From Hyalangium ruber (GTDB taxonomy: Bacteria > Myxococcota > Myxococcia > Myxococcales > Myxococcaceae): a stretch of 64,000 bases of DNA. Positions 27,932 through 37,218 of this stretch are shown here, in pieces; the stretch's first letter is position 1, and every line of letters starts with the position of its first letter. Both the position numbers and the translations under genes were made by a program. The stretch lies in the NCBI RefSeq assembly GCF_034259325.1, contig NZ_JAXIVS010000014.1, positions 248,001 through 312,000 on the forward strand, given 5' to 3'. The notes under the pieces were generated by a model, which was given only the letters and a program-made list of their open reading frames with translations, was not told where the DNA came from and made no database searches.

Positions 27932-29008
27932 ATGCTGCGAGCCCTCGCGCTGCTCTCGTCCGTCCTGGCCCAGGCCCCTGCCGCCACTCCTCCGGCGGTG
28001 GACCCCAAGCTGCCCTTCGTCACGACCCTGCACCTCGAAAATGACGTGCTCGTCCAGAGCGACCGCTATTACTCGAACGGCATCCGCCTCGAACACCATG
28101 GCGAGTATGACGCCTGCCGCGAGCTGGCCCTAGCCCTCGGGTTCCCTGACTCGGTCGATCACCGCTACCCCTGCGGTGGCTCGCTCGCGCAGAACATGTA
28201 CACCCCCAGCCGCATCGTCCCCAACGAAGGCGAGCTGCCCTGGCCCGACCCCAATGACCGCCCCTATGGCGGGTGGCTCCATGGCGGGTTGCTGTTCCAG
28301 CACCTCGCTGTCGATGAGGAGCCCACCGACTCCTCCCGGCTCACGCTTCAGGCCACCGTGGGAGTCATTGGTCCTCCCGCCGGAGCAGGCGTCGTGCAGC
28401 GGGAGTGGCACGGAGCGCTCAACAACATCTTCGGCCACGTCGTGGCCAGGATTCCCGTCGGCTGGGAGGCCCAGCTTCCCACCGAGCCCGCCTTCCACGT
28501 CTCCGCGCTGCGCGAACAGCCCCTGTTGTGGAGCCGCTACGTGGATGCCACCTGGTCCGCTGGCGCCATGGTGGGCACCGTCTTCACCAACGCCAGTCTC
28601 GGCGGCACCGTGCGCGCCGGCCTGCTCGCCCGGCCGTTCGGACTCGCGCCCATCATGCCCTCCGTTCGCAAGGCCAAGCGCGCCCGCGAGGAGGCCGAGG
28701 GCAAGGCTCCCGAGGTCTCCTCGACGCCGGACGTCCCGGAGCGCACCTTCGAGGCCTATCTCTTCGCCCGGGGGCAGGTGCGGTGGGTGGCGCGCAACCT
28801 GTTCCTGGATGGGACGTTCTTTCGCAAGAGCATCAGCGTTCGCAAGACGCCCTTCGTCGGTGACACCGACTTCGGCTTCGCCTTGCGCGGGAGCAAGTTC
28901 GAGTTCGACCTGAGCTTCGTCTTCCGCTCACAGGAGATGGCCGAGCCCCCAGACCCTCGGCTCTCCGGTCACCGCTTCGCGCGGCTTCAGCTCAGCTACT
29001 TCCACTGA
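27932..29008 (+). CDS. LpxR-like lipid A 3'-O-deacylase (DUF2219 family)
   Basis: Predicted 12-strand outer membrane beta-barrel of 358 residues with a short signal peptide (cleavage after VLAQA or APA). LpxR hallmarks are visible: LENDVL (Asn37, Asp38), DRYYSNG (44-50), QNMYTPS, RPYGGWL, and GPPAGAGVVQREWHG with the candidate catalytic His160. The known enzyme removes the 3'-acyloxyacyl chain of lipid A in a calcium-dependent way, altering immune or envelope properties. An insertion rich in Lys/Glu near 245-270 interrupts the barrel. The gene is divergent from the inner-rod gene (80 bp) and overlaps the tail of the RNA-repair gene by 17 bp. Confidence 0.85.
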   Translation: MLRALALLSSVLAQAPAATPPAVDPKLPFVTTLHLENDVLVQSDRYYSNGIRLEHHGEYDACRELALALGFPDSVDHRYPCGGSLAQNMYTPSRIVPNEGELPWPDPNDRPYGGWLHGGLLFQHLAVDEEPTDSSRLTLQATVGVIGPPAGAGVVQREWHGALNNIFGHVVARIPVGWEAQLPTEPAFHVSALREQPLLWSRYVDATWSAGAMVGTVFTNASLGGTVRAGLLARPFGLAPIMPSVRKAKRAREEAEGKAPEVSSTPDVPERTFEAYLFARGQVRWVARNLFLDGTFFRKSISVRKTPFVGDTDFGFALRGSKFEFDLSFVFRSQEMAEPPDPRLSGHRFARLQLSYFH

Positions 29009-32000
29009 GCTGCTCGTAGGGCGTGAGCCGCACCGAGAGCGTCGCGCTCGGGGGGCGATGGCTCCACGCCTGGAAGGACTCGCGGAACTCGTCCAGTGTG
29101 CGCGAGAGCGGGCTGCCAGCACGCACCGAGAGCGCCTCCGCGCCGTTCGCGCCCCTGGCGGCGAGGCCGATGGTGAAGGGGCCCTCTGGGTTCGTGTTCG
29201 GGAACGGTCGGGCGAAGAGCCTCCGGTCTCCCTCCAGTCGGTACACCAGTGCCGTGAGGTGTCCGAGCACCCAGCCCGCGGCCATCTCTCGCGCCTCGGA
29301 CGTCTCGGCCTCGACGGTGACCTCCAGACGGGTGCTCAGGTCCTTTGCGAGGTCCACGGGCGTGAACAGTGCCTGCCAGGCTTCGGGGGTGCCTTCCTCG
29401 CGTGCCCGGTGGAGCAGGTCTTGTGCTCGGGCGAACTCCTCTCGGAGCACCTGCAGCGTCGAGCGCGACACGTTGCGCGCGGTGTTTCGCAGCGGCTGCG
29501 CGGGGGCGATGATCGGCATCAAATCCCTTTTCCCGTTCGGGCTGTAGCGCGCCGTCTCTGGCGTCAGTGTCACCGGCTGGGGCCACGGCCAGGCGGCGAA
29601 TGTCTCGAAGAAGTGCGCCAGCTGGCGCTCCTCCGAGCTCGACGCCTCCCGAGGCGCTCGCACGCAGTCCCAGGCCACCAGCACCGCCCAGGACAGGCCT
29701 CCCAGGTAGCCCAGCGCGTGCGAGTACACACCGTGCGTCTTGGCCCATGCTCGCACCGCGCGCAGGACCGTGCGGAAGCGCTCCAGCCCCGCGCCCTCTC
29801 GTCCCACGACTTCGAGCAGCGCGTTCGTGTCAGCCCAGCCGTTGAGCGAGCGGAAGCCTGCCGTGTCCAGTTGCTCGCCGTGCTGGGTCAGCAGCTCCGC
29901 CGGCGGACAGGGCTCCACGCCCTCGGGACGGCTCGCGTAGGACACGTCGAAATGCACCCCGTCGAGCGTCAGCTTCACCATCGGAATGGCGGCGTCCTCC
30001 ACGAAGCGTCCGCCCCCGAAGCCTTTCTGTCCGGACAGCTCGGCGAGGAGCGCTTTGGCGAAGCCTTCGCGTGACAAGTGCGAGGGGCCGATCGCGATCG
30101 CGTCCACATCGCTGCTCGCGCTGCCCGTTCCGAGCAGGTACGAGCCATAGGGGTGCAGCTCCAGCCCGAGCTTCGCGCACACCGCTTCGAGCCGGCTCAC
30201 CGCCTGCGTGCGTTGCTGGCGGGACTCGGCGGACTCCCACTCCCCGCGCGCCTTCAGCATGGAACGCAGCGCCTCTCCGGACTCCCGAGTGGGAGCAGGG
30301 CTTCCCTCCGAGGGGGGACTGGAGGGCCTTGGCCCCTTGCCTCCACCGAGCGCCACGCGCCGACGCACCTCGAAGGGGTGGTCGCCGTGCCGGCTGATCA
30401 GGCACACCTCGCGCACCTCGAAGGTGAGCGGCTTCCAGTCTCGCTCCCACGCGGCGAAGGTGCGTCTGACCTCAGCGGGGCTGGAGCGCGGGAGCTGGCC
30501 GACGCTCAGGTGTGGCGTGAAGCCTCGCTCGGACTTCCGGCCCTGCTCGTCGCACTGTGGCAGCGCCGCCTCGAGCGCCGACTGCAAGGCTTCGAGCGCG
30601 CCGTGGGGATGGGCCTCCGGGCGGAGCCAGGCGGTCACACTCGAGCGCTGCTCGAAGGAGTCGAAGCTGGTGAGCGTCACCTGGAAGGGCTTCACGTCCC
30701 GGAGCGCCTCGGCGATGAGCGCCTCCGCCTCGGCGAAGTACTCATCCGGAACGAAGGGGTAGAGCAGCGTCACGTGTGGCATCCAGCGCAGGTAGGTCCG
30801 ATCGTGTCGGGACCGGATCGCCTCGATGGGACTCCACAGCTCTTCCGGTGGAATGAGCACCACGGCCGCCTGATGTACCGGCGGCACCGAGAGTACCCGG
30901 GGGGGCCCAGCCGGCTCGGGCGCGGGCGCCGCTCGGGTCGGCGCACCTCGGAGCAGCGTGCAGCTCAGCCCGAAGTGGTCCGAGATGAAGAGCGGATCTC
31001 CTCCCGGCGACGGCTTGCCAGAGATGGGCGTCTCGCCGAAGAGGCTCACCTTTTGAGGCTTCAGTCGCCCCAGCGGTGAGCGCACCAGCATCCGGTCGAG
31101 GCGCTGGCTCCGCTGGGTGGTGGTGGTGAGCGCCGCCATGGCGTTGCGCGCCGGGTCGTACGTGTAGCCGGCTTCTCCCGGGCGCAGCGTGCTCCAGGCA
31201 TCCGTGAAGCCCGCGTCCGCGAAGGCGTGGGCCTCGGGCGCGTCCTCGTCTCCCAGGTTGAAGTCGCCCATCAACAGGAGGTCGGGCGTCTCAGGCGCCT
31301 CATCAAACGTGCGCGCCCAGTCGTTGATCACCCGGACCTGCTTGGCCCGCATGCCGATGCCCGCGGCGTCCCGGCTGCTCGTCAGGTGCAGCGTGGCCAC
31401 CCACAGCGGACCGCCGCGCAGCGAGAGTTCGCCGGCAATCACCCGCTTGTCGCGCGAGAAGACGCACTGGTTCAGCGTGGTGAAGGGGAAGCGGGAGAGG
31501 AGGACCTGGCCGTAGGGCGTCACCGTGGTGGCGGCCGGTCCCTCCGAGAGGAAGAAGTGCTCGCGCACCCAGGGGGCCTCGAGCAGCGCGGAGAGGAAGG
31601 GCCCGGTCACTTCCTGCAAGGCCAGGACATCCGCGTCCACCGAGCGCAGGAGGGAGAGGGCCGCTGCGGTACGTCTCCGGGTGTCGAGCAGCTCCGGGTC
31701 GTACAGGTCGAAGAGGACGTTGAAGGAGGCGACCGTGAGCTCCGCGAGGGAGGGCAGGGGCTCGGAGTCGCTGGCGCCCCTCAGGGCTTCTACCCAGGCT
31801 CCTGTGCGCGCGTCGTAGCGGTAGGAGGGAATCGGGGTGAAGCGCGGTGTCTCGTGGTGGGCGTGGTGATGCGAGGGCGGTGGGGGTGGCGGCGCGGGCT
31901 CTTCCGCGGCCGCCGGGGCCAGCGTCGCCAGGGTGTCGATGCGTTTGCGCCGGTCCCACACCACCTCGGGGCCTCGGCGGAAGTACCAGACGCGGTGCCA

Positions 32001-32159
32001 GGGAATCTCTCCGTCCGGGACGAAGGCCTCGAAGGGCATCTCCTCCATCTCCTCGGAGTGCGCGTCGTAGCCGATGACGAACTCGCGCGCGTCGAGCCGA
32101 GGGTCCCAGCGGATGCGGTGGTACACCTCGCGGCTCGTCGTGAAGCGTTCCTGAGACAT
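28992..32159 (-). CDS. Four-module RNA-repair-type enzyme: MJ1316, EEP phosphatase, 2H phosphoesterase, nucleotidyltransferase
   Basis: A 1055-residue cytoplasmic protein starting at ATG 32159 (GAGGG 9 nt upstream; an open frame to 32342 is unconvincing). Modules: MJ1316/DUF504 domain (about 7-75; SREVYHRIRWDP, GEIPWHRVWYF), proposed to recognise cyclic RNA ends; Pro/His-rich linker with SHHHAHH; endonuclease/exonuclease/phosphatase (140-405) with Asn147, Glu183 in LQEV, GDFN (298-301) and SDHF (393-396); 2H phosphoesterase (425-600) with HVTL (462-465) and HLSV (550-553); poly(A)-polymerase-like nucleotidyltransferase (630-950) with GSYLLGTGS and the metal-binding D684-V-D686. All key residues are intact. 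Together these could open 2',3'-cyclic ends, trim and re-extend RNA. The role is inferred from domains; it stands alone, convergent with lpxR. Confidence 0.88.
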   Translation of the reverse strand: MSQERFTTSREVYHRIRWDPRLDAREFVIGYDAHSEEMEEMPFEAFVPDGEIPWHRVWYFRRGPEVVWDRRKRIDTLATLAPAAAEEPAPPPPPPSHHHAHHETPRFTPIPSYRYDARTGAWVEALRGASDSEPLPSLAELTVASFNVLFDLYDPELLDTRRRTAAALSLLRSVDADVLALQEVTGPFLSALLEAPWVREHFFLSEGPAATTVTPYGQVLLSRFPFTTLNQCVFSRDKRVIAGELSLRGGPLWVATLHLTSSRDAAGIGMRAKQVRVINDWARTFDEAPETPDLLLMGDFNLGDEDAPEAHAFADAGFTDAWSTLRPGEAGYTYDPARNAMAALTTTTQRSQRLDRMLVRSPLGRLKPQKVSLFGETPISGKPSPGGDPLFISDHFGLSCTLLRGAPTRAAPAPEPAGPPRVLSVPPVHQAAVVLIPPEELWSPIEAIRSRHDRTYLRWMPHVTLLYPFVPDEYFAEAEALIAEALRDVKPFQVTLTSFDSFEQRSSVTAWLRPEAHPHGALEALQSALEAALPQCDEQGRKSERGFTPHLSVGQLPRSSPAEVRRTFAAWERDWKPLTFEVREVCLISRHGDHPFEVRRRVALGGGKGPRPSSPPSEGSPAPTRESGEALRSMLKARGEWESAESRQQRTQAVSRLEAVCAKLGLELHPYGSYLLGTGSASSDVDAIAIGPSHLSREGFAKALLAELSGQKGFGGGRFVEDAAIPMVKLTLDGVHFDVSYASRPEGVEPCPPAELLTQHGEQLDTAGFRSLNGWADTNALLEVVGREGAGLERFRTVLRAVRAWAKTHGVYSHALGYLGGLSWAVLVAWDCVRAPREASSSEERQLAHFFETFAAWPWPQPVTLTPETARYSPNGKRDLMPIIAPAQPLRNTARNVSRSTLQVLREEFARAQDLLHRAREEGTPEAWQALFTPVDLAKDLSTRLEVTVEAETSEAREMAAGWVLGHLTALVYRLEGDRRLFARPFPNTNPEGPFTIGLAARGANGAEALSVRAGSPLSRTLDEFRESFQAWSHRPPSATLSVRLTPYEQLSGSS

Positions 32160-32365
32160 GACTGCGGCCCTCGGGAAGGGGAGAGGACTCGGCGCGACCT
32201 CGGTTTCCGGACCGGTATACGCCGAGCATGCCGGGGAGGGGGCCTCCCGAGCGCCGCTCATGACGCCTCTTGCGTATGGGGGCTGACATCTCGCCGCCTC
32301 CAGGGCTTCGAGGGCGTTCATACTGGGAGGCGCCTCGGGCACGCTGCCCTCCAGGAGGTCTCACC

Positions 32366-33592
32366 GTGTCGCGGATCCATGTCGCGGGGAAGGTCGTGCT
32401 GCTCGGGGCGGTGCTGGCCATGCCAGCCTTCGCCCAGGAGAAGGGGGACAAGGATGTGTGCGGCAGCCGTCCCCGCTGCGAGGTGAAGGACTCCACCCCC
32501 GCGCTCAAGGGTCATACAGTGGTGGAGCTGGCGCTCGGGCCCCGTGACCCGGAGGAGGGCGCCGAGTGCGAGCAGCGCGAGTGGTGGCTGCGACGCCCCG
32601 ATAAGTCCGTGGTGAAGCTCCTCGACGCCTGCAACGACGGGTATGGCGCCGCCGGCATGGGCGAGGACGAGGTGGCCATCGACGGCAACCGCTTCACCGC
32701 CACCCGCAGCGGCGGCTCCAACTGGCGCTGGTCCAACACCGTCGTGGCCCAGCTCTCGCCCCTGTCGCTGCTGCGGGAAGAGCACCGCACCTTCGCGACG
32801 GTGTCTCCCGAAACCTCCGAGTCGCGCTTCGACTTCGTCACCTTCGAGAGCCGGGTGAGCCGGCAGGTGGCCGACTGCAAGCTGGACCCCGGAGACGTCT
32901 CCCCCGACAGCGACACCACCTCGACGGAGGCTTCCGTGCTGCCGCGCGTCGAGCTGCCCGCCGACTTCCTCCAGGAGGGCTGGAAGCGCACCGGGCTGGG
33001 GCGCTGCTCGGCTCGGAGTGGCTTCGTGCTCCTGGGCAAGCCGCAGGACAAGGTGGAGGCCGATGCGCACCTCCTGGCGGTGCTCGCCCAGGACAACGTG
33101 CTCTTCCTCGAGGTGAGCGACGACACCTGGACCGGGCCCAGCGCCAAGTGGCTCGCCGATGATCATGTCGAGCTGTGGCTGTCTCCCGAGGGCCCGGAGG
33201 CCGCCGACCCGTGCGAACGCAGCGGCAAGGACGTGGGCCTGGTGCAGTGGGCCATTCGCATCGCCGATGGCAAGGTGTTCCCCGCCTATGGAGATCCGAA
33301 GCCCCCGCTGCAGGCCGAGGTGGTGCGCGAGGCCGGCCGCGCCCGGCTCAAGGTGAAGCTCCCCTCCGAGGTGCGCGCCCTCTCCGCTGTGTACAGCGAC
33401 AGCGACGCGGGCAAGAAGCAGGAGCTCCTGGTCGCCACCAGCCAGGTCCAGTTCGGCCGCGCCGCCACGCTCTCTCCCGTGCGCGAGTTCGAACGCGCCG
33501 AGCTCTCCTGTCAGCTCAAGGGCGCCGAGCTCACCCCCGTGCCCGCCGAGCTGCGCCCCGCGTCCGGAGAGTCCGCGCTCTCGGTCGAGTGA
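32366..33592 (+). CDS. Exported protein with possible CBM9/DOMON-like domain
   Basis: A 408-residue exported protein beginning at GTG 32366, 8 nt after AGGAGG; an upstream open frame lacks a signal. The signal peptide (VSRIHVAGKVVLLGAVLAM) is cleaved after AFA. Cysteines occur in pairs near the N-terminus (VCGSRPRC). The C-terminal half contains LFLEVSDDTW and ADDHVELWLSP, reminiscent of CBM9-like sugar-binding or DOMON sandwiches, but the assignment is tentative. It is divergent from the RNA-repair gene over about 206 bp, with no obvious promoter motif. Confidence 0.7.
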   Translation: MSRIHVAGKVVLLGAVLAMPAFAQEKGDKDVCGSRPRCEVKDSTPALKGHTVVELALGPRDPEEGAECEQREWWLRRPDKSVVKLLDACNDGYGAAGMGEDEVAIDGNRFTATRSGGSNWRWSNTVVAQLSPLSLLREEHRTFATVSPETSESRFDFVTFESRVSRQVADCKLDPGDVSPDSDTTSTEASVLPRVELPADFLQEGWKRTGLGRCSARSGFVLLGKPQDKVEADAHLLAVLAQDNVLFLEVSDDTWTGPSAKWLADDHVELWLSPEGPEAADPCERSGKDVGLVQWAIRIADGKVFPAYGDPKPPLQAEVVREAGRARLKVKLPSEVRALSAVYSDSDAGKKQELLVATSQVQFGRAATLSPVREFERAELSCQLKGAELTPVPAELRPASGESALSVE

Positions 33593-33639
33593 ACCCCACG
33601 CCTCACGCCCAGTGACGCGCCACGCGCCCCCGGTGCGAT

Positions 33640-33661
33640 GGGTGCAGCTACGGCTGCGCCC
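33640..33661 (+). terminator. Hairpin after the CBM9-like gene
   Basis: GGGTGCAGC (33640-33648) pairs with GCTGCGCCC (33653-33661), one G-U pair in nine, around the tetraloop TACG. No T-tract follows. The rest of the 267-bp interval up to the next gene has an AT-richer stretch near 33745-33800 (including the small dyad CTTGG-ATC-CCAAG, 33769-33781) that may hold the promoter of the next gene. Confidence 0.45.
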
Positions 33662-33859
33662 CACATCCGGTGCCGTGACCGCTCAGGCGCTACACCCGCG
33701 CCGTAGAAGTCCGCGCCCGCCGCCTTTCTTCCCCACACAGCACGGCAAAACGCGCTCATTCGTTTTTTCTTGGATCCCAAGGAAATGGGCTGTCTCAAGA
33801 TCCCGAGTGTTGAACAGTCGCAGTAAGCCGGGAATCCCCGAATGAGAAGGAGACGCGAC

Positions 33860-36800
33860 ATGAGTCATGGACGCGGGATCCGTGGAATCGCAGCAGTCGT
33901 CGTACTGGCAACAGGAGGTGGGTGCAGCCTCATCGATTCGGAGGACGGCTCGGGCGCGCGTGGCGCCGGCAACCTCTCGGACACGTGCCAGGTCGTTCCG
34001 CCCTTTACCCCGAACTTCCAGCCCGAGCTCCAGTGGGAGTGGACGGGCAGCACGCTGGCCCCCGAGTTCAAGCAGGTGATGATGACGCCCATCGTCGTGG
34101 AGGTGAACGGCGACGGCATCCCCGACGTGGTCTTCAGCACCTTCGCCGGCAACGACTGGCGCGAGGGCGTGCTGCGCGCCATCAGCGGCGATGACGGGCA
34201 TGACCTCTGGGCCTCCATGGATCCGGCCCACCGCATCAAGGCCGCCGCCAGCATCGCCGCCGGCGACATCGACAACGACGGCCTGGTGGAGATCTGTGGC
34301 ATCCCCCACAACGGTCGCGGAATCATCTGTTACGAGAACGACGGCACCTTCAAGTTCCGCTCGGCCGAGGACGCCTTCGACTACAACGAGTGGGGCGGCC
34401 CCTCGCTGGCGGACCTCGACGGTGATGGCACCGTGGAGATCCTCGACGGCAACCGCGTCTACAGCAACACGGGCGCGCTGAAGTGGGTGGGCTCCGATGG
34501 CATGGGCGGCGCCCAGTACACCGGCCCCGTCTCCTTCGCCGCCGACATCGACCAGGACGGCACGCAGGAGCTCGTCAACGGTCGCTCCATCTACAACCCC
34601 GACGGCTCGCTCCACTGCGCCAACACGGACATCCCCCACGGCTTCGCGGGCGTGGGCAACTTCGATGGCGACATCCAGGGTGAAGTCGTCGTCTCGGGCC
34701 ACGGCAAGGTGAGCCTGATGGATGACAACTGCGCCCTGAAGTGGAGCATCGACATCCCCGGCGGCTGCGCCAACGGCTGCGGCGGCGCGCCCACCATCGC
34801 CGACTTCGACAATGACGGCACCGTCGAGGTCGCCGTCGTCGGTGACAACGCCATCTCCATGCTGGAGACCAACGGCACCGTGAAGTGGACGAGCACCATC
34901 CAGGACTGGAGCTCGGGCAAGTCGGGCTCCTCCGCGTTCGACTTCGAGGACGACGGGCAGATGGAGCTGCTCTACGCCGACGAGGTGTCGCTGCGCATCT
35001 ACAACGGCGCCACCGGCCAGGTGCGCTTCGAGACGCGCCACAGCACCGGCACCACCCACGAGAGCCCCATCATCGCCGACGTGGACGGTGACTTCGCCGC
35101 CGACATCGTCGTGGCCACCAACAACACCGCCTATCCGCCCTACAACGGCATCCGCGTGTACCACGACCGCCTCGAGGGCTGGGCGCGCACCCGCCGCATC
35201 TGGAACCAGTCGGCCTACTCCATCACCAACGTGAACAATGACGGCACCATCCCCGCTCACCCCGTCAGCCACTGGCTCAAGCCCCGCCTCAACACCTTCC
35301 ACTCCAACGTCGCCAACTACTTCGGCGACGGCGAGAGCCCCTACGCCGCTCCGGACATCACCGTCTCCGAGCTGAGCGCCGCGTGCTCCGAGTCCTCGCT
35401 CAACATCAGCGCGCAGATCGTCAACCAGGGCGATACCCCCGTGGCCGCTGGCCTCAAGGTGTCCTTCTACCGGGGCAATCCCGCCTCCGGCGGCACGCTG
35501 CTCGGGGTGACGACGCTGACCTCCGCCATTCCCGTCGATGGCTTCGCCCCCGTCCTGCTGTCGGTGGGGGCCCAGCCGGTGGGCGGCGCCAACCAGATCT
35601 TCGTCGTCGCCGATGACGACGGCTCCGGCTCGGGCCGCGATACCGAGTGCGATGAGACCAACAACGGCGCCTCCGCCGAGGTGGACGTCACCTGCGGCGC
35701 TCCGCCGACCAGCGTGCCGCCCGTGGCCATCTGCCAGAACGTCACCGTCAACGCCAACGCCCAGTGCCAGGGCTCCGGCGACGTGAACAACGGCAGCCAT
35801 GATCCGGACGGCCAGCCCGGTCCGTTCACCGTCACCCAGGCGCCCGCCGGCCCGTTCGGTCTGGGCAGCCACCCCGTCACGCTCACCGCCAACGACGGTG
35901 CCGCCAGCGCCCAGTGCGTCGGCACCGTCACCGTGGTGGACGTCACCCCGCCCGCCCTGAGCTGCCCCGCCTCGCAGACCGTCGACACGTGTGACGCCGA
36001 CGGCGTGGCGGCCACGTTCCAGGCCTCGGCCACCGACAACTGCGGCCCGGCCCCCGTTACTTGCTCGGCCGCCTCGGGCGCCACCTTCCCGCTGGGCCAG
36101 ACGGCCGTCAGCTGCAGCGCGGCGGATGGCTCCGGCAACATGGCCTCGTGCAGCTTCAACGTCACCGTGCGCCCGGAGACCACGGCTCCGTCCATCTCCT
36201 GCCCCGCTCCCATCGTCATCAACGCGTGCGTGGAGGGCGGCCCGGTGGCTCACTTCAACGTGGGCTCCAGCGACAACTGCGGCGCGCCGAGCGTCACCTG
36301 CTCGCACGCCTCGGGCTCCACCTTCCCCGTGGGCCAGACGGTCGTCACCTGCACCGCCACCGACACCCTGGGCAACACCGCCGCGTGCAGCTTCGACGTG
36401 ACGGTGAACAGCGAGGGTGAGGGCGCTCCTGTCCCCGGCGCGTCCCTGGGCAATGAGATCTGGCCCCCCAACCACAAGTACGTGGACCTCACGCTCGCCG
36501 ACTGCGCCGCCCCCGCGCAGGACACCTGCGGTGGTTCGCTGCCCGCGGACCAGTACGGCACCATCCTGCGGGTCTCCTCGGACGAGGTGGAGGACGCGAA
36601 TGGCAACGGCGATGGCCGCACCTGCGATGACATCACCATCGCCGCGAACGGTAAGGCCTTCAAGGTGCGCGCCGAGCGCGAGGGCACCGGTGACGGCCGC
36701 GTCTACACCGTCCACTACGCCATCAACGGCCCGGGCGGCACCGCCCAGAGCAACTGCCGCGTGTTCGTGCCGCACGACCAGTCCGGCAACCACGCGGTCA

Positions 36801-36874
36801 TCGACAGCGGCGTGAAGTTCTGCGTCGGCCAGGGCTGCCCGGCGGGCACCGGCGGCAGCGCGCTCTGCAACTGA
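33860..36874 (+). CDS. Large exported lipoprotein: FG-GAP propeller, CARDB and HYR domains
   Basis: About 1004 residues from ATG 33860, set by AAGGAG 8 nt upstream. A signal sequence ends GGGCS, a weak lipobox. Residues 60-500 hold repeated Asp-rich loops (VNGDGIPDVV, IDNDGLVEI, LDGDGTVEIL, FDNDGTVEVA, VDGDFAADIV) that form an FG-GAP/VCBS-type beta-propeller with calcium sites. A CARDB domain follows (about 505-620), then HYR-like Ig domains (about 640-860) with repeated CSxxSGxxFPLGQTxVxC pattern. The C-terminal 130 residues contain EIWPPNHKY, a motif seen in other HYR proteins. A surface adhesion or ligand-binding role is inferred. A strong terminator follows the stop. Confidence 0.82.
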   Translation: MSHGRGIRGIAAVVVLATGGGCSLIDSEDGSGARGAGNLSDTCQVVPPFTPNFQPELQWEWTGSTLAPEFKQVMMTPIVVEVNGDGIPDVVFSTFAGNDWREGVLRAISGDDGHDLWASMDPAHRIKAAASIAAGDIDNDGLVEICGIPHNGRGIICYENDGTFKFRSAEDAFDYNEWGGPSLADLDGDGTVEILDGNRVYSNTGALKWVGSDGMGGAQYTGPVSFAADIDQDGTQELVNGRSIYNPDGSLHCANTDIPHGFAGVGNFDGDIQGEVVVSGHGKVSLMDDNCALKWSIDIPGGCANGCGGAPTIADFDNDGTVEVAVVGDNAISMLETNGTVKWTSTIQDWSSGKSGSSAFDFEDDGQMELLYADEVSLRIYNGATGQVRFETRHSTGTTHESPIIADVDGDFAADIVVATNNTAYPPYNGIRVYHDRLEGWARTRRIWNQSAYSITNVNNDGTIPAHPVSHWLKPRLNTFHSNVANYFGDGESPYAAPDITVSELSAACSESSLNISAQIVNQGDTPVAAGLKVSFYRGNPASGGTLLGVTTLTSAIPVDGFAPVLLSVGAQPVGGANQIFVVADDDGSGSGRDTECDETNNGASAEVDVTCGAPPTSVPPVAICQNVTVNANAQCQGSGDVNNGSHDPDGQPGPFTVTQAPAGPFGLGSHPVTLTANDGAASAQCVGTVTVVDVTPPALSCPASQTVDTCDADGVAATFQASATDNCGPAPVTCSAASGATFPLGQTAVSCSAADGSGNMASCSFNVTVRPETTAPSISCPAPIVINACVEGGPVAHFNVGSSDNCGAPSVTCSHASGSTFPVGQTVVTCTATDTLGNTAACSFDVTVNSEGEGAPVPGASLGNEIWPPNHKYVDLTLADCAAPAQDTCGGSLPADQYGTILRVSSDEVEDANGNGDGRTCDDITIAANGKAFKVRAEREGTGDGRVYTVHYAINGPGGTAQSNCRVFVPHDQSGNHAVIDSGVKFCVGQGCPAGTGGSALCN

Positions 36875-36902
36875 GGCGCGTCGTCTGCTGAGTGAGTGAG
36901 TG

Positions 36903-36942
36903 AGGGCCCGGGGCCGACTGGCGGCTCCGGGCCCTTTGCTTT
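36903..36942 (+). terminator. Intrinsic terminator
   Basis: AGGGCCCGG (36903-36911) pairs exactly with CCGGGCCCT (36927-36935), followed by TTGCTTT. This is the most canonical terminator in the window. A short TGAGTGAGTGAGTGAG run immediately precedes it. Confidence 0.75.
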
Positions 36943-37218
36943 GAGGAGCCTGGCTCGGAGTGCGTTCGCGGAGTGTGCCTACGACGCTTACGGCCTCACG
37001 TAGGGTATGGCTGGGCGGCCGAACGAGCAGGGCTGATCAGCACAGAGTCCGGAAAGCGCTGGAAGAGCAGCGGAGCGAGCGATTTTCGCGCCTTCCACGC
37101 CTCGGGGATGGCGGGTTTGTAGGTGTTCCTGCTCAGTCATCCTGTCGGGTAGAAAACAGGAGTTCCCGCGCTGCTGCCCCAGGCGCGGATCCCTCATCTC
37201 TCCCGCCTCGAGCCATCT
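36943..37218 (+). other. Gene-free leader and promoter region upstream of the 1951-residue lipoprotein
   Basis: The gene-free interval runs from 36875 to 37218 and starts with the terminator at 36903-36942. In the remainder the best promoter-like element is TTCCTG with an 18-nt gap to TAGAAA near 37126-37155, which is weak. No ribosome binding site precedes the ATG at 37219. I see no gene, repeat or tRNA here. Confidence 0.4.

Noticed and set aside
33683-36793. A 3.1-kb minus-strand open frame opposite the FG-GAP lipoprotein
   Set aside because: Low-complexity Gly/Val/Asp/Arg translation; the plus-strand frame has a ribosome binding site, signal peptide and known domains.
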